Shown piece after piece: positions 19,216-27,798 of a stretch of 64,000 nucleotides of DNA (the first letter of the stretch is position 1; each line of letters begins with the position of its first letter). Below the pieces are notes generated by a model. That model searched no databases. It saw only the letters and a list, made by a program, of their open reading frames with translations, and was not told the origin of the DNA. A program made the translations under genes and the position numbers. This DNA comes from Arenibacter algicola. GTDB taxonomy: Bacteria; Bacteroidota; Bacteroidia; Flavobacteriales; Flavobacteriaceae. Where the stretch lies: NCBI RefSeq assembly GCF_018860365.1, contig NZ_JAHKPO010000003.1, positions 868,001-932,000 of the forward strand, given 5' to 3'.

Positions 19216-19673
19216 GGCTATTTGAACAATGGACTATAATCAATGGATTGCGGGTGATTTGTATTGGTCCTGAACTTAAATCATATATGGGAAAGTACCA
19301 TCACTGCTAATCTGCTTACGATTACAACAACAAATACAAGGCTTCCAAGATATTGGAAGCCTTTTTAGTTTTATTAAAATTGCGAAAAGGTCCGAGTTCT
19401 GCAATTGGGCAAAGCTTTAATTCGTTTTTACTAAAATACCGTTTGGGTTTGTTTTCTACACATTCAATTTGTGTTCAAGAATCCAGGAGATTTAAAGGGA
19501 ATAGTTGATGGTCCTATTATTTGTTGGAATCTCTGAACCTGGTCTTATATTGGTGTAAACTGTAACTGGGGCAGCTACTTGTTTTTTTTGATTTTTGAAA
19601 GTACGGCTTGGAGAGTTAGGTTAGATTATTATTTTTACCTAATCCTATCCACTTAAGGATTATATAAGTTTAA
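19216..19673. other. 458-bp intergenic region between pepP and the GH42-like gene
   Basis: The region contains the pepP terminator hairpin (19338-19363). The remaining about 300 bp up to the start at 19674 are A/T-rich and presumably carry the promoter of the next gene. I see no convincing ORF, RNA or repeat in it. Confidence 0.6.
19338..19363 (+). terminator. Rho-independent terminator after pepP
   Basis: Perfect 11-bp stem AAGGCTTCCAA (19338-19348) / TTGGAAGCCTT (19353-19363) with a GATA loop, followed by TTTAGTTTTATT. The same stem sequence recurs in the terminator at 22843-22872. Confidence 0.85.
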
Positions 19674-21665
19674 ATGAAAAGAGATTTTACCTGGTGCTTA
19701 TTTAATAAACCCTATCATTTTTTTCTCCTAATGGCACTGTTTTTCATTGGGAATATGAAGGTCAAAGCACAATCCAAGGCAGCAATAAAATGGACAGAAG
19801 GTAATCCCTCCCTGGTAATTGACGGAGAAACCTATCCGCCATATGCCTACATGTCCTATTTAGGAGAGGAACAATATTACAAGGAAATAGCGGCAACGGG
19901 TATCCATATTTATAACATTCCGGCCTATCTGGGAGAAGGAGGAATAAATACCATTTCTGGTATAGGTGCTTTTAGATCACCCATTTGGTTAGGGGAAGGT
20001 GAATATGATTTTACCAGCTTGGTAAAGGATTTTGAAAAGATTATAGAAGCGGATCCCAAGGCAAAGGTTATTATCCGTTTTTATCTGGATCCCCCGGAAT
20101 GGTGGACGCAATTATACCCGGAAGCCTCAGCACATGTCCCGGATGGCACTACTTTTCGTCAGTGTTTTGCCTCGAAAGTATGGAGGGAAAAAACGGCGGA
20201 GGTATTCCGTGACTGTTTGGATTGGCTTTTAGCTTCCAAATACTCCCAATATTTGGTGGGAATACATGTTGCAAGTGGCCTAACAGAGGAATGGTTTTAT
20301 CATCCCAAACAATATCAGGATCAAAACCCTGCCCGTTTACTGGCTTTTAGGCAATGGTTAAAGGAAAGTTACAAGAACAATGATGCCTTGAGAAAGGCAT
20401 GGAACAACCCTTCACTTACTTTTGACAATGCCCATTTGGCCAATATAGATGAACCTGTAAAACGCAGGGAATGGAGGAATCCCGATAAGGATCAAAACTA
20501 TATTGATACCTATCGCTTCCAGGCAGAGGTCTTAGTAGATAACATTGCCTATTTCTGCAAAATTGTCAAAGAAAAGAGCCACGGCAAGCTTTTGACGGGA
20601 GCCTTTTCCGGATACCACTATTTTGTGGGGGACGCCAGGCGCGGACACGGTGCCCTGGCAAAGTTGTTGGATTGTCCGGATCTGGATTATCTGTCGAGCC
20701 CAAATGTGTACAATCGAGTGATAGGGGAGGACTGGCCGGCAATGGCAGCGGTAAATTCGGTTCACCTCCATGGCAAATTATGGCTTACGGAAAACGATAC
20801 CCGAACGTCCATAACCACCTTGTTGAAAGACCGTTCAAAAGGCATAGCACCTCCTGGACAGTATGAGAGCGGGGTATGGCTAGGCCCCGAAGATATGGAC
20901 ACCTCGGTAGCATTTTTATGGAAAAACACGGCAAGAATGCTGGCCTATGGGTATGGAGGCTGGTGGTTCGATATGTGGGGCGGGTGGTTTAGTGATCCTG
21001 AACTATTGAATGTATTAAAGAAGACACAGCAATTTCACAGCACCTTTCCCCCTTCACAGGGAGAAAAGATGAAACCACAGGTAGGGGTAGTGGTAGATGA
21101 AGAAATCTCTTTTTGGGACCCAACCTATGGCCATCTTACAGAGAATATTTTATCTAACCGTTATCCACTGGCAAAAACAGGGACTTCATACGACCTATTT
21201 CTTCGAACGGATTTAAAAAGTATGCCAACATCGCAATACAAGGTTGTTTGGCTTATGGGGTTTCTTGAACTAAGTTCAAAGGAGGAGTCTAGAATTAAAA
21301 AATGGAACAAACAGGGAATAACCGTTCTATGGACCAGTGGTAAAGGAACCAAAATCTTCGATCCCAATGGAGGGGAATTGTTTAGGGACGGAAAACTTAA
21401 ATGGTCGGCCTCGGAATTGGGGGAGACATGGGAACAGGCTGGTGTACATAGGTATATTGAGACAGAGGATGTATTCTATATAGGCCGAAACTGGATGGGT
21501 ATACATACCATAGAAGGCGGGGAACGGACCATCAATTTTCCATTTAACGCCCAGGTGATAGATCCATTGGAAAATACAATCTTGTACGATTCCACCAGAC
21601 AGTTAAAATTGACATTGAAACCAAAATCAACGGTACTATTAAGGGTTAACCCTTTAGAGAATTAA
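19674..21665 (+). CDS. secreted GH42-like (clan GH-A) glycoside hydrolase, putative
   Basis: A 663-residue exported protein (signal ends near KVKAQ at about residue 33). A TIM-barrel-like part spans about residues 45-440, with KVIIRFYLDPPEWW, GIHVASGLTEEWFYHP and LHGKLWLTENDTRTS. Glu205/Glu206 (TEEW) and Glu373 (TENDTR) are plausible acid/base and nucleophile positions by analogy with GH42 and related clan GH-A enzymes. A second domain (about 455-600, VGVVVDEEISF...VVWLMGFLEL) resembles the trimerisation Rossmann-like domain of beta-galactosidases. Family assignment is by overall pattern only. It may belong to a less studied GH family, and the sugar specificity is unknown. The domain order and the secretion signal suggest periplasmic trimming of an imported glycan. 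It is followed by the DHDPS-family gene after 213 bp. Confidence 0.72.
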   Translation: MKRDFTWCLFNKPYHFFLLMALFFIGNMKVKAQSKAAIKWTEGNPSLVIDGETYPPYAYMSYLGEEQYYKEIAATGIHIYNIPAYLGEGGINTISGIGAFRSPIWLGEGEYDFTSLVKDFEKIIEADPKAKVIIRFYLDPPEWWTQLYPEASAHVPDGTTFRQCFASKVWREKTAEVFRDCLDWLLASKYSQYLVGIHVASGLTEEWFYHPKQYQDQNPARLLAFRQWLKESYKNNDALRKAWNNPSLTFDNAHLANIDEPVKRREWRNPDKDQNYIDTYRFQAEVLVDNIAYFCKIVKEKSHGKLLTGAFSGYHYFVGDARRGHGALAKLLDCPDLDYLSSPNVYNRVIGEDWPAMAAVNSVHLHGKLWLTENDTRTSITTLLKDRSKGIAPPGQYESGVWLGPEDMDTSVAFLWKNTARMLAYGYGGWWFDMWGGWFSDPELLNVLKKTQQFHSTFPPSQGEKMKPQVGVVVDEEISFWDPTYGHLTENILSNRYPLAKTGTSYDLFLRTDLKSMPTSQYKVVWLMGFLELSSKEESRIKKWNKQGITVLWTSGKGTKIFDPNGGELFRDGKLKWSASELGETWEQAGVHRYIETEDVFYIGRNWMGIHTIEGGERTINFPFNAQVIDPLENTILYDSTRQLKLTLKPKSTVLLRVNPLEN

Positions 21666-21878
21666 AATATAAGGATGAAAATATCTTTGGGTTTAGGTCT
21701 ATTTATAGGAACCCTGCAACTTGCTCTTCTAGATTCTTGGTTTAATCTAATTTGAATTTCTAGTTCCAAAAATTTAATGGGAAAAACTTCTGAATATTTT
21801 TAAGATAATATAGTATGATGACCTGCTAATTTTTGAAATACTTTTTCTAATGATATCATCTATTTTTGTTTTAAAATA

Positions 21879-22787
21879 ATGAATAACATGATAAAATGGG
21901 AAGGCGTAATGCCAGCAGTAACAACCAAGTTCACTGAGGATGATCAGCTAGATCTTGTGATGTTTGAAAAAAATATAAAAGCTCAAATGGAAGCTGGTGT
22001 TAACGGGATTATCCTAGGTGGAACCCTAGGAGAGGCCAGCACTCTAAAACCCGAGGAAAAGGAAATTCTTATCAAGACTACCTTGTCTATTACGGATAAT
22101 AAAATTCCGGTAATTATCAATATCGCTGAGCAAACAACCGAAGGTGCTATTGCCGTGGCCCAACATGCAGAATCTATTGGGGCCAATGGATTAATGCTTT
22201 TGCCTCCCATGAGATATAAGGCCACGGATTTTGAGACCGTAACTTATTTTACGGCGATAGCCAAAAGTACTTCCTTGCCGATAATGATCTACAACAACCC
22301 TGTGGATTATAAAATAGAGGTAACTCTGGATATGTTCGAGGAGTTGATTAAGTGTGATAATATTCAGGCAGTTAAGGAATCTACAAGGGATATTACCAAT
22401 GTAATACGACTTAAGAACCGTTTTGGCGATCGCTTAAAAGTTTTGACCGGTGTGGATACACTTGCCTTGGAAAGTTTGGTAACAGGTGCAGACGGATGGG
22501 TAGCCGGATTGGTTTGTGCCTATCCCGCAGAAACAGTTGCTATTTATAATTTGGTAAAAGCCGCTAAGGTTGATGAAGCTATGGAAATCTATCGCTGGTT
22601 TATGCCTCTATTGGAGTTGGATATTAGCCCGCAATTGGTACAAAACATTAAATTGGCGGAAGTAGCGACCGGTATTGGAACCGAAAACGTCAGAGCTCCA
22701 AGATTGCCTTTACAAGGAGCTGAAAGAGAACGTGTTTTAAAAATAATAGATACCGCCATGAAAAATAGGCCAATCTTGCCAGCTTAA
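21879..22787 (+). CDS. DHDPS/NAL-family (class I) lyase or dehydratase
   Basis: A 302-residue cytosolic (beta/alpha)8-barrel protein of the dihydrodipicolinate synthase superfamily. The Schiff-base lysine is K166 (QAVKESTRD) and the catalytic tyrosine is Y138 (MIYNNPVDY). The substrate-carboxylate loop is GGTLGEASTL, differing from the GTTGE of true DapA. Family members include 4-hydroxy-tetrahydrodipicolinate synthase, N-acetylneuraminate lyase, 2-keto-3-deoxy sugar acid aldolases and the deaminase acting on pyrroline-4-hydroxy-2-carboxylate in hydroxyproline breakdown. Genomic context (proline peptidases, GH-like protein, sulfatases) favours a catabolic role over lysine synthesis, but the substrate cannot be assigned. 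It converges with a sulfatase gene, with a bidirectional terminator in between. Confidence 0.85.
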   Translation: MNNMIKWEGVMPAVTTKFTEDDQLDLVMFEKNIKAQMEAGVNGIILGGTLGEASTLKPEEKEILIKTTLSITDNKIPVIINIAEQTTEGAIAVAQHAESIGANGLMLLPPMRYKATDFETVTYFTAIAKSTSLPIMIYNNPVDYKIEVTLDMFEELIKCDNIQAVKESTRDITNVIRLKNRFGDRLKVLTGVDTLALESLVTGADGWVAGLVCAYPAETVAIYNLVKAAKVDEAMEIYRWFMPLLELDISPQLVQNIKLAEVATGIGTENVRAPRLPLQGAERERVLKIIDTAMKNRPILPA

Positions 22788-22842
22788 AAAGCTTGATAAG
22801 CAAGGTCTATGGCAGGTAATCCTAATAAGATCAATAGTAAAT

Positions 22843-22872
22843 AAAAGGCTTCCAATCTCTTGGAAGCCTTTT
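22843..22872. terminator. bidirectional terminator between convergent genes
   Basis: Perfect 13-bp stem AAAAGGCTTCCAA (22843-22855) / TTGGAAGCCTTTT (22860-22872), loop TCTC, with A-run and T-run flanks so it can act in both directions. It serves the DHDPS-family gene (plus) and the sulfatase gene (minus). The GGCTTCCAA core is shared with the terminator at 19338. Confidence 0.85.
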
Positions 22873-22913
22873 ATGTTTGTAGAAAACTCGGTAAATGTAG
22901 AACAACATCAAGT

Positions 22914-24365
22914 CTAATGGTTCTCTATTTCGGTTGCCTCATAGGACTCGTGACCTGTGGAACCATTGCCGAGGATATGATGCCTGTTCGTGGGCACTTG
23001 ATTTCTGTGCTTCCCAATAACTTCGGCATATTCCGGGCTGGATATCACGTTATTCCACTCTTGCGGGTCATTTTTATGATCATAAAACTCCTCGGACCCA
23101 TCGTTGTACTGTATAAAACGATACTGTTCCGATATGATGGCATAGTTACCAGGCCCAAAACAGGTTCTGGCATAATGCGGCCATTCGGCGTCCATATTTT
23201 TTAATAGGGGTACTAAGGAATTGCCTTCGTGCTTTGGATCGGTTTTTAGATGGCATAATTCCAGCAAGGTAGGGTAGATGTCAAGTAATTGTACTGGCTT
23301 ATTAATAACTTTCCCTTTAGGAATATCGGGCCCTACAATGATCATTGGCACTCGTGCCCCGTCTTCCCATAGGCTACGTTTGGCAAAGCGTTCTTTTTCA
23401 CCCAAATGAAATCCGTGATCGCTGAACAATACAACATAAGTATTGTCTCCATAATCGCCATTATCCAATGCGTCGAGCACCCGGCCTACCTGATCATCCA
23501 CAAAACTTACACAGGCCAAATAAGACTGTACAAGTGGTTTCCACTCCTCATTTTCAGTGACCCATTCAAAAGTTGGGGACACATGTTTCAAGCGTGTGAT
23601 ATCGATGCCGTACGGGGGAATATCATCTAGGTCATCAGAAATTGTTTTTGGCAGTTGCAAAGATTCCAAGGGATACATATCGAACCACTTTTGGGGAGCA
23701 AACTGCGGCACATGTGGCCGGTAGAATCCAACGCCCATCCAGAAGGGCTGGTCCTGCTTTTTTGTCAATTTTTTCTCCGCCCAGCTTGCAATTTTATAAT
23801 CGGGCATCTGATCATCACTTTCCGGGTAAACGCCCCAATCCCATAAAGGATGTCCGGGATATGTGCTTATCTTTTGTTCGGGCATAGGGCCAAACCCTCC
23901 AAATTGCCCTGCATAATTTGGAATATGGGTTTCGTTGATTCCTTTCCCATTATGAAAGATCTTTCCTGCAGCAAAGACATTATAACCTTCTTGCTGAAAC
24001 CGCTTGGGCATTACTATGTTTTTGCTTGCCACAGGAGATTCTATTATATCTGGATTTAAAAAGTAAATACCGGAGGTACTTGGGTACAGGGAGGTCATAA
24101 CGCTTGCCCTACTGGGATTGCATACCGGTGCCTGACAGTGCGCATTGCTAAAAAGTACGCCACGTTGGGCCAGCCGGTCCATATGGGGTGTTTTGGCCTG
24201 GGGATGTCCCCCTAAAACTCCGATCCAATCGTTGAGGTCGTCTATGGCGATAAACAAAACGTTGGGTTTATCCTTTTCTTTAGGTTCAATTTTTGTCTTT
24301 TTATATCCACAAGAAGTTATTAGGATAATACCAAGTAGGACAATGATATGGTTATTTTTTTTCAT
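22914..24365 (-). CDS. S1-family sulfatase (iduronate-2-sulfatase-like), lipoprotein
   Basis: A 483-residue type I sulfatase with a lipoprotein signal (LITSC, Cys19). The metal-binding IDDLNDWIG and the formylglycine motif CNPSR (Cys82) in HCQAPVCNPSRAS are typical of the iduronate-2-sulfatase-like branch (S1_7-type). This branch covers uronate and other glycan 2-O-sulfates in marine Bacteroidota. FSDHGFHLGEKERFAKRSLWEDG is the second metal and substrate region. The actual sulfate ester cannot be inferred. The gene is divergent from the mutarotase gene and shares a 385-bp regulatory region with it. This is the third sulfatase within 24 kb, distinct in sequence from the other two, which suggests a substrate with several sulfate positions. 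Confidence 0.92.
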   Translation of the reverse strand: MKKNNHIIVLLGIILITSCGYKKTKIEPKEKDKPNVLFIAIDDLNDWIGVLGGHPQAKTPHMDRLAQRGVLFSNAHCQAPVCNPSRASVMTSLYPSTSGIYFLNPDIIESPVASKNIVMPKRFQQEGYNVFAAGKIFHNGKGINETHIPNYAGQFGGFGPMPEQKISTYPGHPLWDWGVYPESDDQMPDYKIASWAEKKLTKKQDQPFWMGVGFYRPHVPQFAPQKWFDMYPLESLQLPKTISDDLDDIPPYGIDITRLKHVSPTFEWVTENEEWKPLVQSYLACVSFVDDQVGRVLDALDNGDYGDNTYVVLFSDHGFHLGEKERFAKRSLWEDGARVPMIIVGPDIPKGKVINKPVQLLDIYPTLLELCHLKTDPKHEGNSLVPLLKNMDAEWPHYARTCFGPGNYAIISEQYRFIQYNDGSEEFYDHKNDPQEWNNVISSPEYAEVIGKHRNQVPTNRHHILGNGSTGHESYEATEIENH

Positions 24366-24750
24366 GCGTATGATTCTTGATTAGAGGATACTCAAGTTAT
24401 TAAGAGTGAAATCTGAGACAATTTACGATGCTATTCTTCCAATTCCATTTTTCTAGAGCGCTTTCTGTGCCAAAGTTATTTTTATAATTAATTCTGCCTG
24501 GTTTTTCCGGACACTACATTCATTGGTATAGTAGGATTGTTATAATATTGAAAAACAAGTTTAAAAAATATTGTTTTCTATTGCATCCTGTACTATACTG
24601 TTTCAGCTTGGGTTTAGAGTTTTGGGAGGCATAACGAACGCCAATAGCAGCATTGTGCAGGATACATGAATTTACCCCATGGCTTAAATTTGTGAAGAAT
24701 GGTTCATGCCTGGTTTAATTTTATTTCACTAACCCATATAAAAAATAGAT
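24366..24750. other. 385-bp divergent promoter region (sulfatase / rhaM)
   Basis: The region separates the minus-strand sulfatase from the plus-strand mutarotase gene and must hold both promoters. TAAATTTG at 24685-24692, 58 bases before the rhaM ATG, matches the Bacteroidota -7 consensus TAnnTTTG, but no TTTG stands at the proper -33 distance. One copy of GGTTTAAT, the octamer repeated upstream of susC, is at 24712-24719 in the same orientation relative to the gene. No small gene is evident. Confidence 0.4.
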
Positions 24751-25065
24751 ATGATAAGAAAAGCATTTAAAATGAAGGTCTATCCTAACAGTATAGAAGT
24801 ATATACGCAAAGACATAATCCAATATGGAAGGAGTTAGAAGAGGTGCTGAAAATGCATGGGGTTCACAATTATAGCATATTTTTCGATCCTGAAACCCAT
24901 ATATTGTTTGGTTACGCGGAATTGGAATCGGAAGAAAAATGGAACGCCATTGCCGATACCCAAATTTGTAGGGATTGGTGGGCACATATGGCAGACCTAA
25001 TGGAGACCAATGCGGATAACAGTCCGGTTTCGTTAGAATTAAAGGAGGTCTTTTATTTGAAATAA
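24751..25065 (+). CDS. rhaM: L-rhamnose mutarotase family protein
   Basis: A 104-residue protein matching the RhaM (COG3254) fold from end to end, including the C-terminal [22 protein letters not shown]. Tyr18 and His22 ([10 protein letters not shown]) fall at the positions of the catalytic residues of the E. coli enzyme. It interconverts the anomers of a 6-deoxy sugar in the cytosol, speeding its entry into catabolism. Members of this family act on L-rhamnose and, in some fucose pathways, on L-fucose, so either sugar is possible. No rhamnose isomerase, kinase or aldolase genes lie in the window. The gene is divergent from a sulfatase, which suggests that the sugar comes from a sulfated glycan. 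Confidence 0.9.
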   Translation: MIRKAFKMKVYPNSIEVYTQRHNPIWKELEEVLKMHGVHNYSIFFDPETHILFGYAELESEEKWNAIADTQICRDWWAHMADLMETNADNSPVSLELKEVFYLK

Positions 25066-25286
25066 AGTTTAAAAGACTTCAATCAAGCAAGGAATACTTT
25101 GATGGCGTTAAAAAAGTCACTACCTTATTACTGAACAAGCATCAACTCAAAATGTTGTAGAAGCAATTATGGGGATTTTAGCGGTCATAGCCTATTTTTA
25201 AGATTAGGACCACTTGGTCAATGAAAAAGAAATATGACCTTCTGCCCCATTAAAAACACTAATTCTAGAACGATTAATTCTATCCT

Positions 25287-26300
25287 ATGACCAACACAAA
25301 TCAAAAAAGAACACTTGGAGAGTTTATTTTTGACAATCAATCCTCCTTTCCATATTCCACTGGAGAATTGTCAAAACTGATAAATGCCATAAGGCTCGCT
25401 GCCAAAATTACCAACCATGAAGTAAACAAAGCCGGTCTAGTGGATATTTTGGGTGACGCCGGTAATACCAATGTTCAAGGGGAAGACCAACAAAAGCTGG
25501 ATGTCTATGCCAATGAAAAGTTTATTCAGACCCTTATACAGCGAGGTATAGTATGTGGTATTGCCTCGGAAGAGGAGGAAGATTTTATTGCCGTGAATAG
25601 TATTGACGGTAATAATAATAATAAATACGTTGTACTCATCGACCCCTTGGACGGCTCTTCCAATATTGATGTAAACGCCTCTGTAGGTACCATATTTTCA
25701 ATTTATAGGAGGATATCCCCATTGGGCAGTCCAGTAGAGTTGAGGGACTTTTTGCAACCTGGAAAAGACCAGGTAGCTGCGGGGTATGTTATGTACGGTA
25801 CTTCAACCATGTTGGTGTTTACGACGGGTAACGGGGTAAACGGGTTTACCTTAAACCCCGCTCTGGGCACCTTTTATCATTCCCATCCCAATATGCAATT
25901 CCCGGAAACCGGAAAGATCTATTCCGTAAACGAGGGAAACTACGTTCATTTTTCCAAGGGGGTAAAAGCTTACATAAAATATTGCCAAAAGGAGGAAGGG
26001 GATAGGCCCTACACGTCAAGGTACATAGGGGCAATGGTGGCAGATTTCCATAGAAATTTAATAAAGGGCGGTATCTATATGTATCCAAGGATCGGACCTA
26101 AGCAAAATGGTAAATTACGTCTGACATATGAATGTAACCCTATAGCTTTTCTTACAGAACAAGCCAAGGGTAAAGCTACCACAGGGACTAAAAGAATTCT
26201 GGATATAGAACCTACCGAATTACACCAACGGGAAGCAATTTTTTGCGGAAGCATGAAAATGGTCGAGAAATTGGAGGAGTTTATTTTGAAGGAAGACTAA
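25287..26300 (+). CDS. fbp: fructose-1,6-bisphosphatase, class I
   Basis: A 337-residue gluconeogenic enzyme hydrolysing fructose 1,6-bisphosphate to fructose 6-phosphate and phosphate. The sugar-phosphatase signature [19 protein letters not shown] is complete, and the metal ligands SEEEED and DPLDGSS are visible. [14 protein letters not shown] and the C-terminal region match class I enzymes. Length is normal. It is needed when the cell grows on amino acids, pyruvate or deoxy-sugar products, which fits the peptide- and serine-degrading genes nearby. It stands alone with gaps of more than 200 bp on both sides. No special regulatory site was recognised. Confidence 0.96.
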   Translation: MTNTNQKRTLGEFIFDNQSSFPYSTGELSKLINAIRLAAKITNHEVNKAGLVDILGDAGNTNVQGEDQQKLDVYANEKFIQTLIQRGIVCGIASEEEEDFIAVNSIDGNNNNKYVVLIDPLDGSSNIDVNASVGTIFSIYRRISPLGSPVELRDFLQPGKDQVAAGYVMYGTSTMLVFTTGNGVNGFTLNPALGTFYHSHPNMQFPETGKIYSVNEGNYVHFSKGVKAYIKYCQKEEGDRPYTSRYIGAMVADFHRNLIKGGIYMYPRIGPKQNGKLRLTYECNPIAFLTEQAKGKATTGTKRILDIEPTELHQREAIFCGSMKMVEKLEEFILKED

Positions 26301-26568
26301 GAATTGAACCAAAAGTTTTTATAAAATTATTTTGGTTGCATATAGGCAGGGCCAATGTACCCAAACCAAGAATAAAATTTAATGACGCTGTTTACATAAA
26401 GCTATAGTGGGCATACCATATCTTGCCTGGTTTTAGCTTGAGTTTTTTCCTGCCAAAAAGTATGCCTAAGCTTGGTATAATGCGCATATGCTCTTCAAGG
26501 CCTTCCTAAACTTAAAAGATTTGCTAACTTAGGGGTTTGTTCAAATTAATTAGATAATAATAGTAAAA

Positions 26569-27585
26569 ATGAAAATAAACGACTCTTTCGATCCTGGCCA
26601 TTATCAAGCCAATGATAAACGTTATGATACCATGCAATACCGTCGCTGTGGAAATAGTGGTATTCTTTTGCCATTAATTTCATTGGGGCTTTGGCACAAT
26701 TTTGGTCATACCGATAATCTGGAGATGGGCCGAAATCTGTTGCGCTGTGCCTTCGATAACGGGATTACCCATTTTGATCTGGCCAATAATTATGGTCCGC
26801 CTTACGGTGCTGCCGAAGAAAATTTTGGACGTATTTTTAAAAAGGATTTTAAGGCTTATCGTGACGAACTTATTATTTCCAGTAAAGCAGGGTGGGATAT
26901 GTGGCCCGGGCCTTATGGTAATTTTGGGTCACGCAAATATTTGATTGCCTCAGCTGATCAAAGCCTAAAAAGAATGGGGCTGGATTATGTTGATATTTTT
27001 TACCATCATAGACCCGATCCGGACACGCCCTTGGAAGAAACCATGGGAGCATTGCATCATCTGGTACAAAGAGGTAAGGCACTATATGCAGGTATTTCCC
27101 AGTATCCGGCAGAGCTTACTGCCAAGGCTTCAAAAATCATGAAGGATTTGGGTACGCCCCTATTGATCCATCAACCTAGATATAATATGTTCGATCGTTG
27201 GGTGGAAGATGGATTGCTGGATGTGTTGAAAGAAGAGGGGATAGGCTCCATTGCTTTCTCCCCATTGGCACAAGGCGTATTGACCAAAAAATATTTAAAA
27301 GGTATTCCTGATGATAGTAGGGCAAGCAAGGATGGCCGTTACTTGAAGGAAGACCAAATTACACCAGAGGTTTTGGACAAGGTGGGTCGACTAAATAAGC
27401 TGGCTGAAAATCGTGGTCAAAGTCTGGCCCAAATGGCCATTGCATGGTTACTGAAAGACCAACGCATTTCTACAGTACTTGTTGGTGTTAGTCGAACAGA
27501 GCAACTACTGGACAATTTGGAGGCTCTCAAGAACCTTAGTTTTAGTGGAGCGGAACTAAAGGAGATAGAAAGTATTTTAAAATAG
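26569..27585 (+). CDS. aldo/keto reductase (L-glyceraldehyde-3-phosphate reductase type)
   Basis: A 338-residue NADPH-dependent reductase of the AKR14/YghZ group. The tetrad is D70, Y75, K106 and H147, seen in THFDLANNYG, SSKAGWDMWPGPYG and YHHRPDPDTPLEET. These sequences are diagnostic for the YghZ-like branch. Family members reduce L-glyceraldehyde 3-phosphate, methylglyoxal and related aldehydes, protecting the cell from toxic side products of sugar breakdown. The protein has no signal and is cytosolic. The gene is a single unit, closed by a hairpin at 27638-27684. The exact natural substrate is uncertain. Confidence 0.9.
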   Translation: MKINDSFDPGHYQANDKRYDTMQYRRCGNSGILLPLISLGLWHNFGHTDNLEMGRNLLRCAFDNGITHFDLANNYGPPYGAAEENFGRIFKKDFKAYRDELIISSKAGWDMWPGPYGNFGSRKYLIASADQSLKRMGLDYVDIFYHHRPDPDTPLEETMGALHHLVQRGKALYAGISQYPAELTAKASKIMKDLGTPLLIHQPRYNMFDRWVEDGLLDVLKEEGIGSIAFSPLAQGVLTKKYLKGIPDDSRASKDGRYLKEDQITPEVLDKVGRLNKLAENRGQSLAQMAIAWLLKDQRISTVLVGVSRTEQLLDNLEALKNLSFSGAELKEIESILK

Positions 27586-27637
27586 TGGGTCATTTACAAC
27601 CCTATCAAACACTCCAGAAAATTATTAAATATGATTG

Positions 27638-27684
27638 TAACATGCACCGCGAAGGGTATAAATAAACCATAGCGGTGCATGTTA
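27638..27684 (+). terminator. hairpin terminator after aldo/keto reductase gene
   Basis: Perfect 13-bp inverted repeat TAACATGCACCGC (27638-27650) / GCGGTGCATGTTA (27672-27684) with a 21-nt loop, about 50 bases past the stop and followed by TATTGTTT. The long loop is unusual for a terminator, but the position fits. Confidence 0.6.
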
Positions 27685-27798
27685 TATTGTTTAAGCGGAA
27701 TACTGAAAATTATATATATTAAAAATAATACCCTAAAAGGCTATTTGTTGCCATGGTTATTGATCAATTGTTGAGTGTAATTGCGTTAAACCACCAAG

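Noticed and set aside
21879..22787. Housekeeping dapA
   Set aside because: The GTTGE loop is changed to GTLGE and the neighbourhood is catabolic; the assignment stays open.
1..24365. Assignment of the locus to ulvan or fucoidan breakdown
   Set aside because: No polysaccharide lyase, fucosidase or rhamnosidase was found; the sulfatases and mutarotase alone are not enough.
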